Counted from the first letter of the stretch, positions 1 to 11,420 are shown. The stretch is 64,000 bases of DNA from Allium sativum (GCA_030737875.1 CM060925.1:481801514-481865513), one strand, 5' to 3'. The notes: generated from the sequence alone by a model not told the origin. Program-made: numbers and translations.

Positions 1-108
1 CCGCTATTGACATAATCTGAATTGGCTATAGTTACGAATAATTGACATGTATATTAGGCATGGGTATAAATGGGAAATCATTAATTAATTGGATGCAAAG
101 ATAAACAT

Positions 109-318
109 GGCTAACTCGAGGTTAGAATGAGTTTGCGGCGTAATTCTGCCCGGAACCGCCCGGCATATTCCAGTGGTCGCAAACAATAGGTTCTAATGTG
201 AGATGTTAGTCATAACGTGCTTGAAACCCGAGGTTAGACTCTGTTTGCGACAGAAACCTGCCCAGAACAAACCGGCCTAACCAGTAGCCGCAAACTGTCA
301 GTCTAATGTGAGAGGTTT
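109..318 (+). repeat. Tandem pair of stem-loop cassettes (A1, A2) in the element A LTR
   Basis: Cassette A1 (109-211) pairs GGCTAAC (109-115) with GTTAGTC (205-211, one G-U pair), TTAGAA (122-127) with TTCTAA (191-196), and GTTTGCG (131-137) with CGCAAAC (178-184). CCGG at 150-153 and 160-163 encloses a 6-nt loop. Cassette A2 (224-318) pairs AAACC with GGTTT, TTAGACT (234-240) with AGTCTAA (300-306), and GTTTGCG (243-249) with CGCAAAC (289-295). Both hold CGAGGTT just inside the outer stem and TAATGTGAGA just before its closing strand. Function unknown. Confidence 0.75.
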
Positions 319-419
319 GGGCATTAATATTTAATTAATGAAAATCTGAGATAATTATAATATCTAAAACGTGTTGGGTAAGGTTAAACCAATTGGACCA
401 ATGAATCTGATAAACCCGT

Positions 420-660
420 TTCGTGAATCCGTAGGCCCAATACAAAGTTATATAATCTGTAACCAGTTAATCTGTAAGTCTGTTAATCTGAAACCAGATA
501 ATCTGTAAGCCCGTTAACCCGGACATCTGATCCGTTAGTCTGAAAACCTGTTAACTTGATTGTCTGATATGTGAACTAGTTAATCTAAATTTTGTATGTC
601 TGAAACTTGTAGACAAGTTAAACTGAAATCTGTTAGTCTGGGGACACAAGGTTAGGAGGG
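420..660 (+). repeat. TCTG-rich low-complexity stretch in the LTR
   Basis: Short degenerate units such as TAATCTGTAA, GTCTGTTAATCTG and AACCAGATAATCTG follow one another. TCTG recurs every 10-20 bases, and the same bias continues as CTGTTTCTG units at about 1010-1230. The copy at 5849-6089 is nearly identical. It appears to have grown by local duplication. No coding sense is visible. Confidence 0.7.
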
Positions 661-1828
661 GAATTACTTGTGTCATCTGTTGTTTGGGACCCATATTAGT
701 CAGTAACCCTTTCTGGTATCAAAACTTTGACCCAACAGTAAGTAGGGTCCGGGCACGCTTACTGAACTAATTATAAGCGGTTCATTCTGATAATGGCGAG
801 GGGTGTTGATGGTGCGTTCCAACCGGGTCATGTGCGTGCATGGATCCCGGTCTGCCTCTGAGGATGTAAGACGCTGTGACATCTGTAAATAGGTCTGTGC
901 CAATTGGTTGTCACTTTAGGGAGTGATACACCCTACTGTGGGGCCGACACAGGATATTTATGTATTAGGGAGCCAATCGCTTGGGGTAGGGTTTTAGGGT
1001 ACACTTAGTTCTGTCTGTTTCTGTTGGTACCGTCTGTTTCTGTTGGGTGGTAACACCTGTCTGTTTCTGTGTGGTACCGTCTGTTCGGGTGGTAAAGGCC
1101 CATTACTAGTGTACACCTAATTCTACATTCTGTTTCCGTAGGGATTAATCTGTTTCTGCTTCTGTCTGTTTCTGATCGGGTAGTAAAGGCCCATTATTAG
1201 CATTCTGTTTCTGTTAAATTATTCTGTACCCGTTCCTGCTTCAGTTTAGACATTAGGGTGACACCTAATTCTGTTATACTAGTATTAGTGCAGAGAAGTG
1301 TAAAGCAATAGTTTATGTCATTCTGTTCTTCTGTTATATCTGCTACATCTGTTACAGCTATCTCTCATCCAGTTTTATGTTCATGTCATGTTATTATTAT
1401 CTGTTCATAACTGAAAATCACTGGACTTGCCAGACTTTTTGTCTGACCCTTGTTGTTTCGCCTCCTTTCTTCCGTTTCCCCCCAGGTTATCCAAGGAGGG
1501 AATACTTTAGCTTGATCTGGATTTCTCTCTGCTTGAAGTGCTTAAAGTATGGCTTGGCTCTGTATGGCTTCCGTTCTATGGGGATTATGATTTTAAACTA
1601 TGCATTCTGAAGGCTTTTGTACAAGACTGATATTTTGTACTTGAATTCTAATAATTTAATTTGAAAGGATGTAACCAAGTTTATTTCGGTTTCTGTTGAA
1701 ATAAAGTTAAAAAAATTCAAGTACTGTTTTATCTGTCTTGTAAGTTTCTATTCTGTTTACTAAATTGCTCCACCAAAGTTAAGGCATTCCCTTTGTGAGT
1801 GACCTTAACGGAGGTGGGGTGTTACACT

Positions 1829-1840
1829 TGGTATCAGAGC
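1829..1840 (+). other. Primer binding site, tRNA-iMet type (element A)
   Basis: TGGTATCAGAGC lies two bases after the LTR end. It is complementary to the 3' end of plant initiator tRNA-Met, the usual minus-strand primer of gypsy elements, and it fixes the 5' LTR boundary. Confidence 0.93.
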
Positions 1841-2005
1841 TAAAGGTTACCAGATTAGATAAAAGTTTTTGAAAGCTATTTCCAAAAAGGTTTTAAAAGG
1901 AAGTATTTTCAAAAATAAAGCTTATTTGGAAAAACATAATCCCCAAGAGCCATATATCTTTCTTTCAGTCCTTTTTGTATTGAACCTTTCCTTTTTCGTT
2001 TCAGC

Positions 2006-2914
2006 ATGTCTGAAGAATCTGAGATACCAGAGGGTATTCATGTACCCGGTTGGTTTCGTCAATATCTTGAGGCTAGGACCGCCGCTGCAGGTCCAGCAAA
2101 TGATCCCCCTCCCCCACCCCCTCCTCGTGCAATTGCTTTCTCAAAGATCTGTAGAGATTTTAGGGCCATGGGTGGGAAGGATTTCAAAGGAACTGAATCA
2201 TTCGTAGAAGCGAGGAATTGGCTCAAAGAAACTGAGGATCTATTCGTTATCTTCGAGGTGGACGATAGGCAGAAGGTACAGTTGGCGGTATGGCTGCTCA
2301 AAGACGATGCTTCCTACTGGTGGGAAGTCACTAACGCCGAGAGGCTGGTTGAGACATGGATGGATTTCAGAACAAGGTTTGAGACAAAATTTCTCTCGCA
2401 AGCTGAACGGAGTTTACAACTGGAGAAGTTCTTATCTCTTAAGCAAGGAAGTATGACGGTCAAGGAATACGTCAACCAGTTCAACCAACTAGCTAGGTTC
2501 GGATTGGATTTAGTCAACACTCAGCATAAAAAGGCTCTCTGTTTTGTTAAAGGATTGAACGAGCCACTGCACAGCCTAGCCATGACCCATGTACCCATGG
2601 GAGCGACTTAGGAGAAATTGGTGGACATGGCACTACTGCACGAGGAAGACAAGGGCCCGAAAGAGACAAAGAAGGAAGAACCACAGAATAAGAAAGCGGG
2701 GCCCAAAAAGGAAACACAAAAGAAGGATGAAAAGACTGAAGATAAGAAGGGGAAAAAGTGCTTTACTTATGGGAGCTCGACTCATCTGAACAAGGATTGC
2801 AGAAAAAGGAAAGGCACTTGCTTCACCTGTGGAGAGATGGGGCACTTCACTAGGGACTGTCCGAAGAGACGAGGGCAAGGAGGGCAGGCAAACACTCTTG
2901 AGGCTAGTGGCTAG
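2006..2914 (+). pseudogene. Element A gag, broken by one in-frame TAG
   Basis: This is the structural protein of the retrotransposon particle. The frame opens at ATG 2006 and runs to 2914, interrupted only by TAG at 2609-2611; the same frame continues past it. Residues 45-180 look like the plant retrotransposon gag domain, with W-L-K-E-T-E-D, a tandem W-W near residue 110 and the V-K-E-Y-V-N-Q-F segment. The C-terminal part is Lys/Glu-rich and ends in two zinc knuckles. The second (about 2819-2860) keeps C-x2-C-x4-H-x4-C; the first has Tyr for its second Cys. The TAG is one C-to-T change from CAG, so Gln is the likely lost residue. Read-through cannot be excluded. Confidence 0.9.
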
Positions 2915-3920
2915 GATAGAAATAGGAAAATTTCTATAGTAGGTTTAATTTCTTTATCTGATTATGGAGTTAAGACTTTTTCTGATTCTGGTATTTTGAT
3001 TTTGTAATCGATACTCTGCACTTTAATACTAGTATTATTTCTGAATTCCGCTGTACACTCAGACCCATAAGGGTTATGGCTCATCTGTTTGAGATTGGGG
3101 TTTGAGGGATATTTGTGTTAGACGTCAAGTATGACGCATACATTCCGAGTTTTTGTGGGATATGATTTTTATCATGCTTAGCTTCCGAAGAATCATTAGG
3201 GAACCTGATCTGTAACAGTAGTCTGTAAATATCTGAATACTTCTGATAAGATTTCCAGTTTTGACATTGTCTAAAGAGGGTAACCCTCTGGGTGTCAATC
3301 TGATGTTGATTTCGGTCTTCGGGGTTGACCCTTAGGGGAATTATTTTCTCAACCAATGTCTGATAGGAATCAAGTTTTTGTTTTATCTGTACTCGCTTCC
3401 ATCATCCTATCGATCGAGTGTTCAACTTATAGATAGGAATCCTAATGGGTGTAAACATGTGCTTGAGACATGTTATGTTTGATGGTTGCAAGTGGTTGCT
3501 CGTGGACGCATATACACACACTAGGCACTAGATCGGCTCGAAAACACTCTCATACTGCATATGGATGTGTGAGCATTTTAAATTTTTATGGATGCAAAAT
3601 GGTTGAATCAGCACATGGATGTTGCATATGAGTGGATGGTTGTGCACTCATATAGAAATGATATGTATCAAATAGGAAAATTGCATACATATTGGACTCA
3701 TGGCACTGACAGAATTCGCATTAAGGAGGTCAACTGAATCAGTAGACCGCCTGATCTTTGCATTAGATAAGGAACATATACACACACTTTTGCAAATGTT
3801 CATACAGCACTAGAAATTTCTAAGGACAATGGATGCTTGTGGATGATGACTGAGTAGATGAGTGATTGGATGGTAGGACACATTCTTCTTAACTTGAAGA
3901 TTTCGGGGACGAAATCCTTT
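2915..3920 (+). other. Non-coding interior of element A, gag to polypurine tract
   Basis: There is no frame above about 90 codons and no pol motif in any frame. The last 30 bases before the polypurine tract (TTTCGGGGACGAAATCC) match what lies at the same place in elements B and D, where pol or another ORF precedes it. A pol deletion that kept the 3' signals would explain this. Confidence 0.6.
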
Positions 3921-3933
3921 AAGGAGGGGAGAA
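3921..3933 (+). other. Polypurine tract of element A
   Basis: AAGGAGGGGAGAA sits directly before the TG of the 3' LTR, where plus-strand DNA synthesis is primed. Confidence 0.9.
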
Positions 3934-4140
3934 TGTAACACCCCGTATTTTCTATGAACTTAAGAATTACAAATCTGAGTATAATTAAAATATATAATAA
4001 GAATCAAGGGAAACGGGCTGTGCCATTGCGTTCGTCTCGGAAAAATACGCGAAATAGAGTCCGAAATTTCGTAAATCGGAGTCCATATGACCAAGTTATG
4101 GCCTTCCAAAGTTCAGAAAAAAATTAAACAGCACAGACCA

Positions 4141-4250
4141 GGTCGACTGGGGAGTCGACCCTAGAGTCGACCTGCCCCCAGGGGGTCGACCCCAGAGTCG
4201 ACCTGCCCCCAGGGGTTCGACCCTAGAGTCGACCTGGGGGTCGACCTGCC
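4141..4250 (+). repeat. GTCGAC-rich repeat patch upstream of the LTR promoter
   Basis: About seven perfect GTCGAC palindromes lie in roughly 110 bases as irregular units like AGTCGACCTGCCCCCAGG. The patch begins about 200 bases into the LTR and ends about 80 bases before the TATA-like box. Similar patches occur in element B. Confidence 0.8.
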
Positions 4251-4327
4251 TCCCGAATCTGCTTTTCTTCCTGGGTGCGTTCTGATGTATCTGGTCTCGT
4301 TTTCTGTCCAGATTCGTCTGCCTAAAC

Positions 4328-4337
4328 CTATTTAAAC
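4328..4337 (+). promoter_or_regulatory. Probable TATA box of the element A LTR
   Basis: CTATTTAAAC is followed about 30 bases on by a C/T-rich stretch (CTTCTCTACACAC), as at a plant Pol II start. This would put U3 at about 0.4 kb and leave a very long R-U5 of about 2.9 kb. No start site has been mapped. Confidence 0.5.
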
Positions 4338-5537
4338 AGCCCCAAACCCAGCCTTCTCTACACACAATTCTATTCTGCTTCTACTCTGCCTCTGTTCTAA
4401 ATTAAAAAAAAATGGCGTTGCTACTCTGCTGAAATCAAAACTAGAAGACCATCAACATCAACCTAAATTCAATTAGAGATTAGAGCTTCTGCAACGGTTC
4501 TATAACAACTAGAGTTCTTTCTTTAATCCAGTTAGGGCAAGTACAGTTATTCTCCGCAATAAACGTTAATTCTGATTGTGACATGAATTATAAATCTGAA
4601 TCTGAGGTTATATCTGTTCTGTTCTGATTTGATTTATCTTATTCTGTACCTCTTTCCTCTTTCTGTTCTATAGCCAGGCTACTAAGAACCTGAGCCAATC
4701 TCATAAGAGATTAACATGCGCTAAAATGTTTGGGACAGTAAAATAAATGATGCATAAATTGGGCATGACCAATAGGTGACTAATTTGAGGAAAGAACATG
4801 GACTGTAGCTAGAACATGAATCTGAGACATATGATTGGACATGTTATATTTATAACATAAAAAGGTATTGAACATATGATTTGTGGACATGACATAAAAA
4901 GGTATATAATTGAACATAAATATAGACTGTATTGAACACATGATTTAGGATAAAGAGAATATGGCCTAGGTATAAAGATTTACATGAAAGTAGGATATCT
5001 ATTAATGTGAATAAACACTTAAGTAAGGGACCTTTGGAATATATGACATGCATAGTAATCTATGGCTATATTTGGCATAAATTATATGGATCTTCTGTAC
5101 TATGCAAGTTTAATAAAAATTTGGAACATATGATATATGGTAAATTTATGACCATAATCTATGCTATGTAAATTTAATACAAACATAGGGTATATGATAA
5201 TATTGTGAATCAAGAATATTATTTATGCATGTGAACTTAGGCAAGATTTATAATTGGGCAAGATATGTTTGTGAAACTTTAAGAAATGATTAAATCTGTT
5301 ATAATTGCCTAATTTGCTAGTTTTGTTACATTGCCTAATCTGCTAGTTCCGTTATATTGCTTAATCTGCTAAGTCGCCTAGTCTGAGAAATCTGTTATCT
5401 GCTATATCTGTTGAGTCGATATAATTAGTCCGCTATTGACATAATCTGAATTGGCTATAGTTATGAATAATTGACATGTATATTAGGCATGGGTATAAAT
5501 GGGAAATCATTAATTAATTGGCCGCAAAGATAAACAT

Positions 5538-5747
5538 GGCTAACTCGAGGTTAGAATGAGTTTGCGGCGTAATTCTGCCCGGAACCGCCCGACATATTCC
5601 AGTGGTCGCAAACAATAGGTTCTAATGTGAGAAGTTAGTCATAACGTGCTTGAAACCCGAGGTTAGACTCAGTTTGCGACAGAAACCTGCCCGGAACCAA
5701 CCGGCCTAACCAGTAGCCGCAAACTGTCAGTCTAATGTGAGTGGTTT
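5538..5747 (+). repeat. Stem-loop cassette pair in the 3' LTR of element A
   Basis: This is the counterpart of 109-318. In its second cassette the inner stem is longer, with CAGTTTGCG (5670-5678) against CGCAAACTG (5718-5726). The apical arms are intact here, CCGG (5691-5694) and CCGG (5701-5704), whereas the 5' LTR copy has lost one. Confidence 0.75.
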
Positions 5748-7327
5748 GGGCATTAATATTTAATTAATGAAAATCTGAGATAATTATAATATCTAAAACG
5801 TGTTGGGTAAGGTTAAACCAATTGGACCAATGAATCTGATAAACCCGTTTCGTGAATCCGTAGGCCCAATACAAAGTTAGATAATCTGTAACCAGTTAAT
5901 CTGTAAGTCTGTTAATCTGAAACCAGATAATCTGTAAGCCCGTTAACCCGGACATCTGATCCGTTAGTCTGAAAACCTGTTAACTTGATTGTCTGATCTG
6001 TGAACTAGTTGATCTAAATTTTGTATGTCTGAAACTTGTAGACAAGTTAAACTGAAATCTGTTAGTCTGGGGACACAAGGTTAGGAGGGGAATTACTTGT
6101 GTCATCTGTTGTTTGGGACCCATATTAGTCAGTAACCCTTTCTGGTATCAAAACTTTGACCCAACAGTAAGTAGGGTCCGGGCACGCTTACTGAACTAAT
6201 TATAAGCGGTTCATTCTGATAATGGCGAGGGGTGTTGATGGTGCGTTCCAACCGGGTCATGTGCGTGCATGGATCCCGGTCTGCCTCTGAGGATGTAAGA
6301 CGCCGTGACATCTGTAAATAGGTATGTGCCAATTGGTTGTCACTTTAGGGAGTGATACACCCTACTGTGGGGCCGACACAGGATATTTATGTATTAGGGA
6401 GCCAATCGCTTGGGGTAGGGTTTTAGGGTACACTTAGTTCTGTCTGTTTCTGTTGGTACCGTCTGTTTCTGTTGGGTGGTAACACCTGTCTGTTTCTGTG
6501 TGGTACCGTCTGTTCGGGTGGTAAAGGCCCGTTACTAGTGTACACCTAATTCTACATTCTGTTTCCGTAGGGATTAATCTATTTCTGCTTCTGTTTGTTT
6601 CTGATCGGGTAGTAAAGGCCCATTATTAGCATTCTGTTTCTGTTAAATTATTCTGTACCCGTTCCTGCTTCAGTTTAGACATTAGGGTGACACCTAATTC
6701 TGTTATACTAGTATTAGTGCAGAGAAGTGTAAAGCAATAGTTTATGTCATTCTGTTCTTCTATTATATCTGCTACACCTGTTACAGCTATCTCTCATCCA
6801 GTTTTATGTTCATGTCATGTTATTATTATCTGTTCATAACTGAAAATCACTGGACTTGCTAGACTTTTTGTCTGACCCTTGTTGTTTCGCCTCCTTTCTT
6901 CCGTTTCCCCCAGGTTATCCAAGGAGGGAATACTTTAGCTTGATCCGGATTTCTCTCTGCTTGAAGTGCTTAAAGTATGGCTTGGCTCTGTATAGCTTCC
7001 GTTCTATGGGGATTATGATTTTAAACTATGCATTCTGAAGGCTTTTGTACAAGACTGATATTTTGTACTTGAATTCTGATAATGTAATTTGAAAGGATGT
7101 TACCAAGTTTATTTCGGTTTCTGTTGAAATAAAGTTAAAAAATTTCAAGTACTGTTTTATCTGTCTTGTAAGTTTCTATTCTGTTTACTAAATTGCTCCA
7201 CCAAAGTTAAGGCATTCCCTTTGTGATTGACCTTAACGGAGGTGGGGTGTTACAATTATTTTAATAAAGAACATTTAAAATAATTGTCATTAAAGTATTT
7301 ATAATCATAATTAAAAATTACAATTGT

Positions 7328-7552
7328 ACTTGGACACGAGGTTAGGTTACATTTGTGGTGGAAGTCTGCCCGGACCCGACCGGCATATCCAGCAGCCACA
7401 AATGTTGGGCATAATGTAAGAGGTCCAAGTGCGCAAATACATATTGGGCCAAGACACGAGGTTGAGCCCAACTTGTGGGATAAGCCCGCCCGGAACCGTC
7501 CGGCCTATCCAGCATCCACAAGTTGCAAGCCTAATGTGAGAGGTCTGGCCCA
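7328..7552 (+). repeat. Tandem pair of stem-loop cassettes (C'1, C'2)
   Basis: These have the same architecture as the pair in element A, with different stem sequences. C'1: ACTTGGAC (7328-7335) with GTCCAAGT (7423-7430); ACATTTGTGG (7349-7358) with CCACAAATGT (7396-7405); CCGG (7370-7373) with CCGG (7380-7383). C'2: TGGGCC-A-AGAC (7445-7455) with GTCTGGCCCA (7543-7552); CAACTTGTGG (7469-7478) with CCACAAGTTG (7516-7525); CCGG at 7490-7493 and 7500-7503. All inner stems pair perfectly over 10 bp. CGAGGTT and TAATGTRAGA keep the same places. Confidence 0.8.
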
Positions 7553-7599
7553 TATTAAAATACAAATAGTTGAATAGAATATGAACATTATTTTCACTG

Positions 7600-8420
7600 T
7601 CATGTTTAAAAGAATGAAAAATTTCATTTTTATGTAATTAGATTAAAAGAAGAAATTTATATTTTTATTAAAAGAAAGAAAGAAAATTACATCTTTATGT
7701 AATTAAAACCAAAAGTAAGAAATTTACATTTTTTGTGAAATTAAGATAAAAGGTAAAAGTTACATTTTTTTATGTAATTGATATAAATAAAGAAAAGTTT
7801 ATATTTTAATGTAAATTAGATTAAAAAGGGGAAAATTTCATTCTTTCATGCATATAGATTAAAAGTGTGAAATTATATTTTTGTGTAATTGGATTTTAAC
7901 TAAAAAGAATAAGGATATGAAATTTATATTTTAATGAATTAGTTTTTCATTAAAAAGATTAAAAATATGGAAATTTCATTTTCATGTAAATAGATTAGCA
8001 CACGAAATTATCGTTTTGTTCGTAATGTAAAATTATTATTTTTGTGTTTTGCATTGAAAAGATAACAAAATTATCAATTTTGTTACATTGAAATGAACAA
8101 ACAAAAATACTCATTTTTGTAGAAGTAAAAGTGGATGAACAAAAATATTTGTTTGTTGAAATTGAAATGAAACACAAGAATGCCTATTTTTGTTGGAATT
8201 GGTATGATACACAAAATACATTTTGTGTAATTCGAAGGATGAAACAAGAAAATGTTCATTGTTATGTATAAGATGTGTATGTGTATGAAAATAAAAATAA
8301 ACATTATGGTGTGTACATTGTACGTTAATATTGTATATATGAATAGGAATGTTTTTCGTTAGCAAAATGTAATGAAATAAAATAAATTTTCATTACACAT
8401 TATAAACATTTCGATAGGTT
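7600..8420 (+). repeat. AT-rich decayed minisatellite
   Basis: Loose units of 50-60 bases (AAATTTCATTTTTATGTAAT, then ATTAGATTAAAAG) repeat to about 8000, followed by looser ATTTTTGT / ACAAAAAT repeats to 8420. Short F/N/I-rich ORFs on the - strand come from this composition and are not genes. 8420-8600 is plain AT-rich sequence. Confidence 0.55.
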
Positions 8421-10623
8421 GTGAAGGAAAACATTCACTACTTGTTATGTAATTACGTTAATGAAATGGAATTTAATTATTTTTATATATATAAAAATAA
8501 AGATAAATCGTTACAAATTACTAATAACGATATGAAATGATTTCCAACTTATATATATACGAGAATTATTTGGAAAATCCGAGTCTATCTCATTCCAAAT
8601 AATTTGAACGACGTTTAAAATTCAAGAGTTGAAGACGGCGATTGAAGACCGATGATCTTCATAACGAATGGACGACGATTGCTGATGCCCGTGACTGGAG
8701 TAGCTACCTTGAAGGGGCTACAGTGGTGGCCGTCCGGGCGTAGTGTTGATTTGCATGGATTTGGCTTTCGCTCAGACCCAGAGCATAAGCTTATAAATGG
8801 ATTGTGTGTCTGACATCGTACTCCATTAAATATCATGTTATTAATCTTCTGTCGAATGTATGGATGTTTGGTGGCGGAGATTTTATTCTCTTGCTTAACA
8901 CCCGTTCATATATTTCGGCAAACGATTGGTAGTGAGATATGGAGTGACAATGTGGCCTGCTAAGATGCATATGATCAAGGCTTTGTTGAAAAGAAGGCCT
9001 TGTGGGATGATCAAAGCATAGCCTGTTTAGGCATAGCTTTGTGTATAGCGTGACTTCGCGAGCCCCACACACCGGCGGAGTCTAAAACGGGAGAAGGGAA
9101 CGCAGGGAGAGCAGCACGTTTCTTTCTAGCTAGAAGTGGTGTTTGGGTTTTAACACGGCCCGACATTTTACTTATGTGGATGATGGAATGAGGCGCCTCG
9201 GATGATAGGTCCTATAGGACCGGGAAACGTGTGTTCAGGAATTGCCAATCCGCAAAATCGTATGTGCGGACCGGCCCTGCAGTTTTCCAAGGGTTCACTG
9301 CGGGGGATCCTGAGACATTAGCTAGAGTGTCTCGAATCGGTAAGGAGCTCCTCCCTAACCTTGGCTCATGATGGAAACCAAATTTCCAATACGACCTCAT
9401 GCGGTTTTGATTGTATTACTAGTACGGAAGCATAGTATTATGGTATCTATGTGTCCTAGGATTGATACATTTACTTGGAAATGTTTTTGAAACATATACA
9501 CACAAATAATAATATCAAATTCGTTTTTTATCCTATCAAGCATTTTTGACCATTATAAGGTAAAACCCTATCCTCCGATTTGCGTTGCATTGTGTGATGG
9601 GACTTGGGGTCTTATGATGGTTTCATTTTTCTAAAAAGCTTTGCATTGTTTCACGATTTACTTTAAGTTATGCACGACAATCCATTGGAATAAACCCGTT
9701 CCGCGTTAGCGGTGTGGTCCTTGGATTTACCTTATTATTATTAGTTAAATTAGTTAAGAATTCTCACACCAGTCCCATGACTGACCCGTTGTTTGTTTCC
9801 ACCTTTGCAAACTCGGGTGCTCTCTCTTCCACACGGGCAGTCGATTAGTTTATCTACAGGTCCTTATCTCGAGCAGGATGCTGGATTGAAGCTTAAAGCT
9901 GTGTCCAGAGCATAGTTATCTTCCGCTGTATCTATTTTATTGTTTCCGCTGCAATGTATTAAAATATTGTAATTTATCTTCCGGTGTAATTTTATTCGAT
10001 GTACTCTGATATTCTGTACTCTGATGTAACATTATTGTAATGTTTATAAAAATCTGCTGTTATTGTTCTGATGTTGTTGTATTCCCAAAGTTAACGTACC
10101 CGGATTTTGAACGGTCTTGGTCGATTTTGCGATCGATTAAGGTCAGGCGAAATGCGTGTCGTTACAATAAGCCAAGGGCGAGCATCCTGGAAATGGTCGA
10201 GCTACTCCAAAGACAGATGATGCGCGCAACCCAATCCGGCTGAAAGCTCTAAAACCAGGACAGCTACTCCAGAGCTAGCAGATCCAAAGACCGAAAATCC
10301 TATAAGAACCTGTAAATCCAGCTCCTGCAATGCTAGCAACCAAAATCAGAACTAAAAGGGGAGGGGAGGTGAAGAGAGGATAGTGGGACGAGTCTCGCTA
10401 ACCTAAAATCAGAAGGTTCAACCAATCCCCGCCCGGTGGGTAATTGATACCGTTGTAACACCAAAGGTACTAGCCAACCGCCTCAAGAAGGAACCAATAG
10501 AACCTCTAAAAGGTCTGTCACGAAACGCAAGGAATATGTAATTTTCCTTACCCTTCGAATGATGGTAAAAGGGTCCATAGGCAATTCATCAAAAATTGCC
10601 TTATTCCGCGAGCACCATATATG

Positions 10624-10914
10624 CTAGTAGATAAGACTCGAGATTAACCGATAAAGGATCGAGCGAAATGATTTACCTGAGATTCCAGCCCACCAGAATC
10701 TCAGTAAATCAGTGAGAGAAAACGCATTACCTCGAAGACCAACCGAGTTCCTATAGTAATTCCAAACAGATTTTGCACTAAAGCCAAAGAAAAACAAGTG
10801 AGCTATGGATTCCGTGTCACCAGACCCATAACACCTGCAAAGAGACACAATTAGGATGCCAATCCACTGGAGGTTCTTGTCTATTGGTAGCCCATTATGT
10901 AAGGTCCGCCACAT
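10624..10914 (-). pseudogene. LINE 1 reverse-transcriptase zinc-binding domain (zf-RVT)
   Basis: The frame opens M-W-R-T-L-H-N-G-L-P-I-D and continues with I-V-S-L-C-R-C-Y-G, E-S-I-A-H-L-F-F and V-W-N-Y-Y. This is the plant zf-RVT pattern that closes L1 ORF2 (W-L-P, C-x-x-C, E-x-x-x-H-L-F). The family's final Cys after H-L-F is replaced (F-F-G-F), so zinc binding is doubtful. It lies about 0.5 kb 3' of the RT remnants, as expected. Confidence 0.75.
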
Positions 10915-11420
10915 AAATAGAGTGACCTTCGGGGGAATATGGACATCCTAGATGAAAGAGAAGAGAAAGTTACGTGGAGCTCGAGTCCTCACCGAGCTCC
11001 ATGCCGCTCTAATCGTAAAGGGACTCCGTTCCATCCAGATCCACCACCTTGTGAATCCAAAAAGGCCTCCACGAATTTCATTTCCGTGTCTTACTAGCGT
11101 AGGACGGGCTGTCGGAGAAGTTCACGGCCTGAAGTCTGCGGTACTTGGCATGAAGGAACGTCGCCCATAAGAAGTCATACGGGTCAAACCTGTCCCACAG
11201 CTTGCAAAGCTAGTGCATGCATCCTTTGGATTTATGGGGCCTAAACCCCCCTCACTTTTGGGATGATAAATGATGACCCAATAAATCCAACGGTGATGAT
11301 TAGCGTTGTCCTTTTTACCCTAGAAAAAGGATGAAGCCAAAGACTGGTAAGAATGGAAGAAATACGAGGTAGGAGTCATAGCAGCAAAGACGTGTGATCC
11401 TATAGAGTCAAGCACAAACT

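Larger units (their letters stand above)
1..1826 (+). repeat. 5' LTR of element A (left part outside window)
   Basis: This matches 5430-7254 almost base for base, with one net indel in a C run. It ends in GGGGTGTTACA, the exact inverse of the TGTAACACCCC that opens the 3' LTR. The part seen here holds the paired stem-loop cassettes, a TCTG-rich stretch and CTGTTTCTG repeats. Short ORFs inside it are not credible genes. Confidence 0.93.
1..7254 (+). mobile_element. Element A: gag-only, non-autonomous Ty3/gypsy LTR retrotransposon
   Basis: The parts are, in order: a 5' LTR cut by the window edge (to 1826), a tRNA-Met primer site, one gag reading frame, about 1 kb without a readable frame, a polypurine tract and a complete 3' LTR. 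No protease, reverse transcriptase or integrase is visible in the 2.1-kb interior, so the element must depend on proteins made elsewhere. The gag is of gypsy type. The comparable 1.8 kb of the two LTRs differ at about 30 positions by eye (near 1.6%), which points to a recent insertion. The five bases after the 3' LTR are ATTAT; the matching 5' duplicate lies outside the window. Confidence 0.9.
3934..7254 (+). repeat. 3' LTR of element A, complete, 3321 bp
   Basis: It is bounded by TGTAACACCCC and GGGGTGTTACA, a perfect 11-bp inverted pair. The order inside is a GTCGAC repeat patch, a TATA-like box, an AT-rich stretch, the paired stem-loop cassettes, a TCTG-rich stretch and CTGTTTCTG repeats. 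It is long for a gypsy LTR. ORFs inside it are short and have no recognisable domain. Confidence 0.93.
7255..10166 (+). repeat. Right part of a long LTR, family C' (left part beyond element A)
   Basis: From about 8600 to 10166 this aligns with 23690-25309, the end of solo LTR C, sharing for example the GGTAAAACCCTATCCTCCG segment and a run about GATCAAGGCTT and CGCGAGCC. It ends GTCGTTACA at 10166, a typical LTR terminus. Its left end is not here because element A appears to have inserted at 7254/7255. That 7255-8600 belongs to the same LTR is inferred from continuity. There is no credible coding sequence. Confidence 0.65.

Noticed and set aside
109..318. Hammerhead ribozyme of the retrozyme type in the LTR cassettes
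   Set aside because: The hammerhead core (CUGANGA and GAAA around three helices) is not present; CTAATGTGAGA only resembles it. Other ribozyme classes were not excluded.
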